From: Ophiura sarsii
Taxonomy: Eukaryota; Echinodermata; Ophiuroidea; Amphilepidida; Ophiuridae
Assembly (NCBI GenBank): GCA_035610835.1
Contig: CM069441.1
Location: 88,423,574 to 88,487,573 of the forward strand
Length of the DNA: 64,000 nt
Reading direction: 5' to 3'
The notes below the pieces were generated by a model, which had not been told where the DNA came from, made no database searches, and worked only from the letters and a program-made list of their open reading frames with translations. Each line of letters opens with the position of its first letter. Positions within the stretch are counted from its first letter, which is position 1. Below are positions 62,050 to 64,000 of the stretch, piece by piece. Made by a program: the position numbers and the translations under genes.

Positions 62050-64000
62050 ATCGCCTCTGAAAGAAGAAAAAAGAAGAAAGAAACCCTTCAATTTATTATA
62101 ACAAACTATACTTCTATGAAACCTGGCTTCCGCTATAAGTTCTGCAGGAGTGTTGGTCTAGTACTATCAGAACAAGAAAGTGTTACAATACCTTACCTTA
62201 CATGTAGGTTACATTATGGGTATATCAAGGATTTTTATCAAAGAGGATTTTAATATCACACCCACAATGCATTGCGCCACCTCAAGATTTTTTTCCCACA
62301 ATGAATATGGATTTCCCCTTATCAATACTCATATCAATACGATCGATTTATATAATATCATATATTAGTGACCGTTGCACCCGTTGATTTTGTGGCTTTC
62401 TGTCACACATGACATGTATCGGAAACGATGGTACCACTGTCTTTTTGGTTTTCCAATAACTGTAGGTACCGTAAGTTGTGTTACTAATCGAGCTCTTAGG
62501 TTTTAGAAATAAGAAAAAGGAACACTGAAAACTAATTTATATATTGACCATGTTCTTTAACTGAAAATTTCTCTGACCTGTTGTCAAGGTCAAGAAACAT
62601 AGTTATATTATTTTACATTAAGACCTTTGCTGTGATTTTCTAGAGCATATTCTCAATCTCAATTTATTGGAAATATATACCGGTATATAATATTCTATTT
62701 ATGGTCACAGCTTGGAGGACAGAGGTTGAAGAATCTGGAGCGAGTCAGGAGTCACACCAGTGGCATGTGGTGGGGGCTGGCGTCTACATTCCCCCGAAAG
62801 ACTTCACACCATTTTGCACGATTATCTGTTCTTGAAAGACAGGGTCTAGCACAACTTTTTTCTGTTTTACTTTTAGGATATGAAACTGGCTAACTATTTT
62901 GTTTGAAATGGGCTTCAAATGATATTCCTGGACATGCAAGCATAGTGCCCAAAAAAAAATTATACTACATTTGGTTTTGATTCCCCCTGACTGATGTTTT
63001 GAAATTGGATGTAAGTAAAATATCTAAACTTCTCTGAATAAGTGTAATTTCCCCTGAATGATAGGTGGGGGACGCAGCTCCCCTGCCGACCTACCCCTTT
63101 GTTTGGACACGCCATAGCGCCACTGCTTGAGTGCCTGAACTTGGAATTGGACTCATGAGTCGGACAGCCCGATGGACTTGGACTCAGACTCGGCCCTTGT
63201 GGGCCTGCACTTGGTGGAGATGGTCTTACATTGACAAATGACAATAGAGAATCTATGCACAAATGTACGTTAGTTCAGACTCGTCCCCACACTGTTTGGA
63301 CACTGGGGAACCCTCTCTAATTTGTATGCCGACATAACATTGTTTGAATTGTTAATTTCACTGAAAACTATCAACAAATAATGTAGGTAAGCAGGGCTCG
63401 GGAGGGGCGAAGCCCCCAGACAATTTTGGAAATTATTAAACGAGTGTTCAAAACTTTTCGACCCCCCTCTTTAGGGATCCCCCCCAGTACAGGAAACCCA
63501 TACGTTGGTGTTTTTATTTTTAGGATGGGGAAAGATAGTGAAACATGCAAATTACCCATGATGAATAATACCAACTCGGCAACTATGACAAATATAACAC
63601 TAGTATTATGATTTGTTCAATTTTTTGTTGTACAGCCTCAGCCTGCTAGGATAGGCATGTTCATAAAATTTTGAAAATAAAAATATCTCTTTGAAATAGA
63701 ATACATAGAAACAAAGTACTTTACAATAAAAACTGATGGTTCAACCATGTCTGCAGGCTGAATAATCACAAAGTTATAACCAAAAGTAGTTTGCCTTATA
63801 TTGCTAAATAAAACTGGTCAAGTCATGCACATTTTAAACTATTTTAACTTAAAAGGGCTGTAAAATCATGATGTCCAGTTGGTTGTGTGTGGTTAGTCAG
63901 ACATCAGTGAATACATCCCAGCTCATGTCTTCCTTTTTCGCTGGATTTGAAAGAGGTAAACATGGAGTTTTCTAAAAACATTGGAGACAAATTTTCAAAA
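62050..64000. other. upstream of ZDHHC4; no gene seen
   Basis: Contains the presumed ZDHHC4 promoter just after 62033, without a TATA box or CpG-dense block I can point to. The remaining frames are short and lack domains. Text at about 63060-63200 resembles dispersed repeats (GGGACGCAGCTCCCC, CTTGGACTCAGACTCGG). Confidence 0.5.

Overview
This is intron-rich, AT-rich animal nuclear DNA. Genes with canonical GT-AG introns are separated by kilobases of satellites, fold-back transposons, tRNA-like repeats and a LINE. An interstitial CCCTAA/TTAGGG array fits a metazoan. The repeat style (fold-backs with internal minisatellites, PIN-like/CXC repeat proteins, CR1-like LINE) suggests a marine invertebrate, plausibly an echinoderm. 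That taxon is an inference; no marker gene fixes it.

Three conserved gene families are supported. (1) A tandem family of SLC16 monocarboxylate-transporter-like (MCT) genes, all on the minus strand. Copy A (4841-17452) and copy C (42186-45194) each have four exons that join in phase into complete proteins of 443 and 434 aa. Copy B (26246-26732) keeps only exons 1 and 2; the DNA holding exons 3 and 4 has been deleted. (2) ZDHHC4, a DHHC palmitoyltransferase, on the minus strand at 55974-62033, with five in-phase exons and 389 aa. (3) The 3' half of a kynurenine 3-monooxygenase (KMO) gene on the plus strand at 49924-54798. Its exons are recognisable but carry several stops and a triplicated C-terminal exon segment, so it reads as a pseudogene.

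Layout: 1-4.0 kb, no gene. 4.0-20.0 kb, MCT copy A, whose introns are swollen by about 7.5 kb containing two satellite arrays (about 178 bp and about 150 bp units) and by a 2.6 kb terminal-inverted-repeat (TIR) transposon encoding a PIN-like/CXC protein. 20.1-25.4 kb, repeats, including one partner of a distant inverted duplication. 25.4-28.6 kb, MCT copy B and flank. 28.6-40.1 kb, tRNA-like repeats, a telomeric array, a CR1-like LINE and several TIR elements. 40.1-45.2 kb, MCT copy C with a mariner-like insertion in its 3' flank and an inverted-repeat element just before its start codon. 45.2-49.4 kb, repeats and the second partner of the inverted duplication. 49.9-54.8 kb, KMO pseudogene. 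56.0-62.0 kb, ZDHHC4. 62.1-64.0 kb, no gene.

The main value of the window is that its internal duplications supply empty sites. Comparing MCT A, B and C, and comparing the two arms of the inverted duplication, shows target-site duplications directly: ATTTT for the PIN/CXC-bearing element, and TTAA for a recurring class of palindromic elements. Copy A also has Asn where B and C have Lys at the position I align with the functional lysine of MCT1. There is no operon logic; the MCT and ZDHHC4 genes are independent membrane-protein genes.
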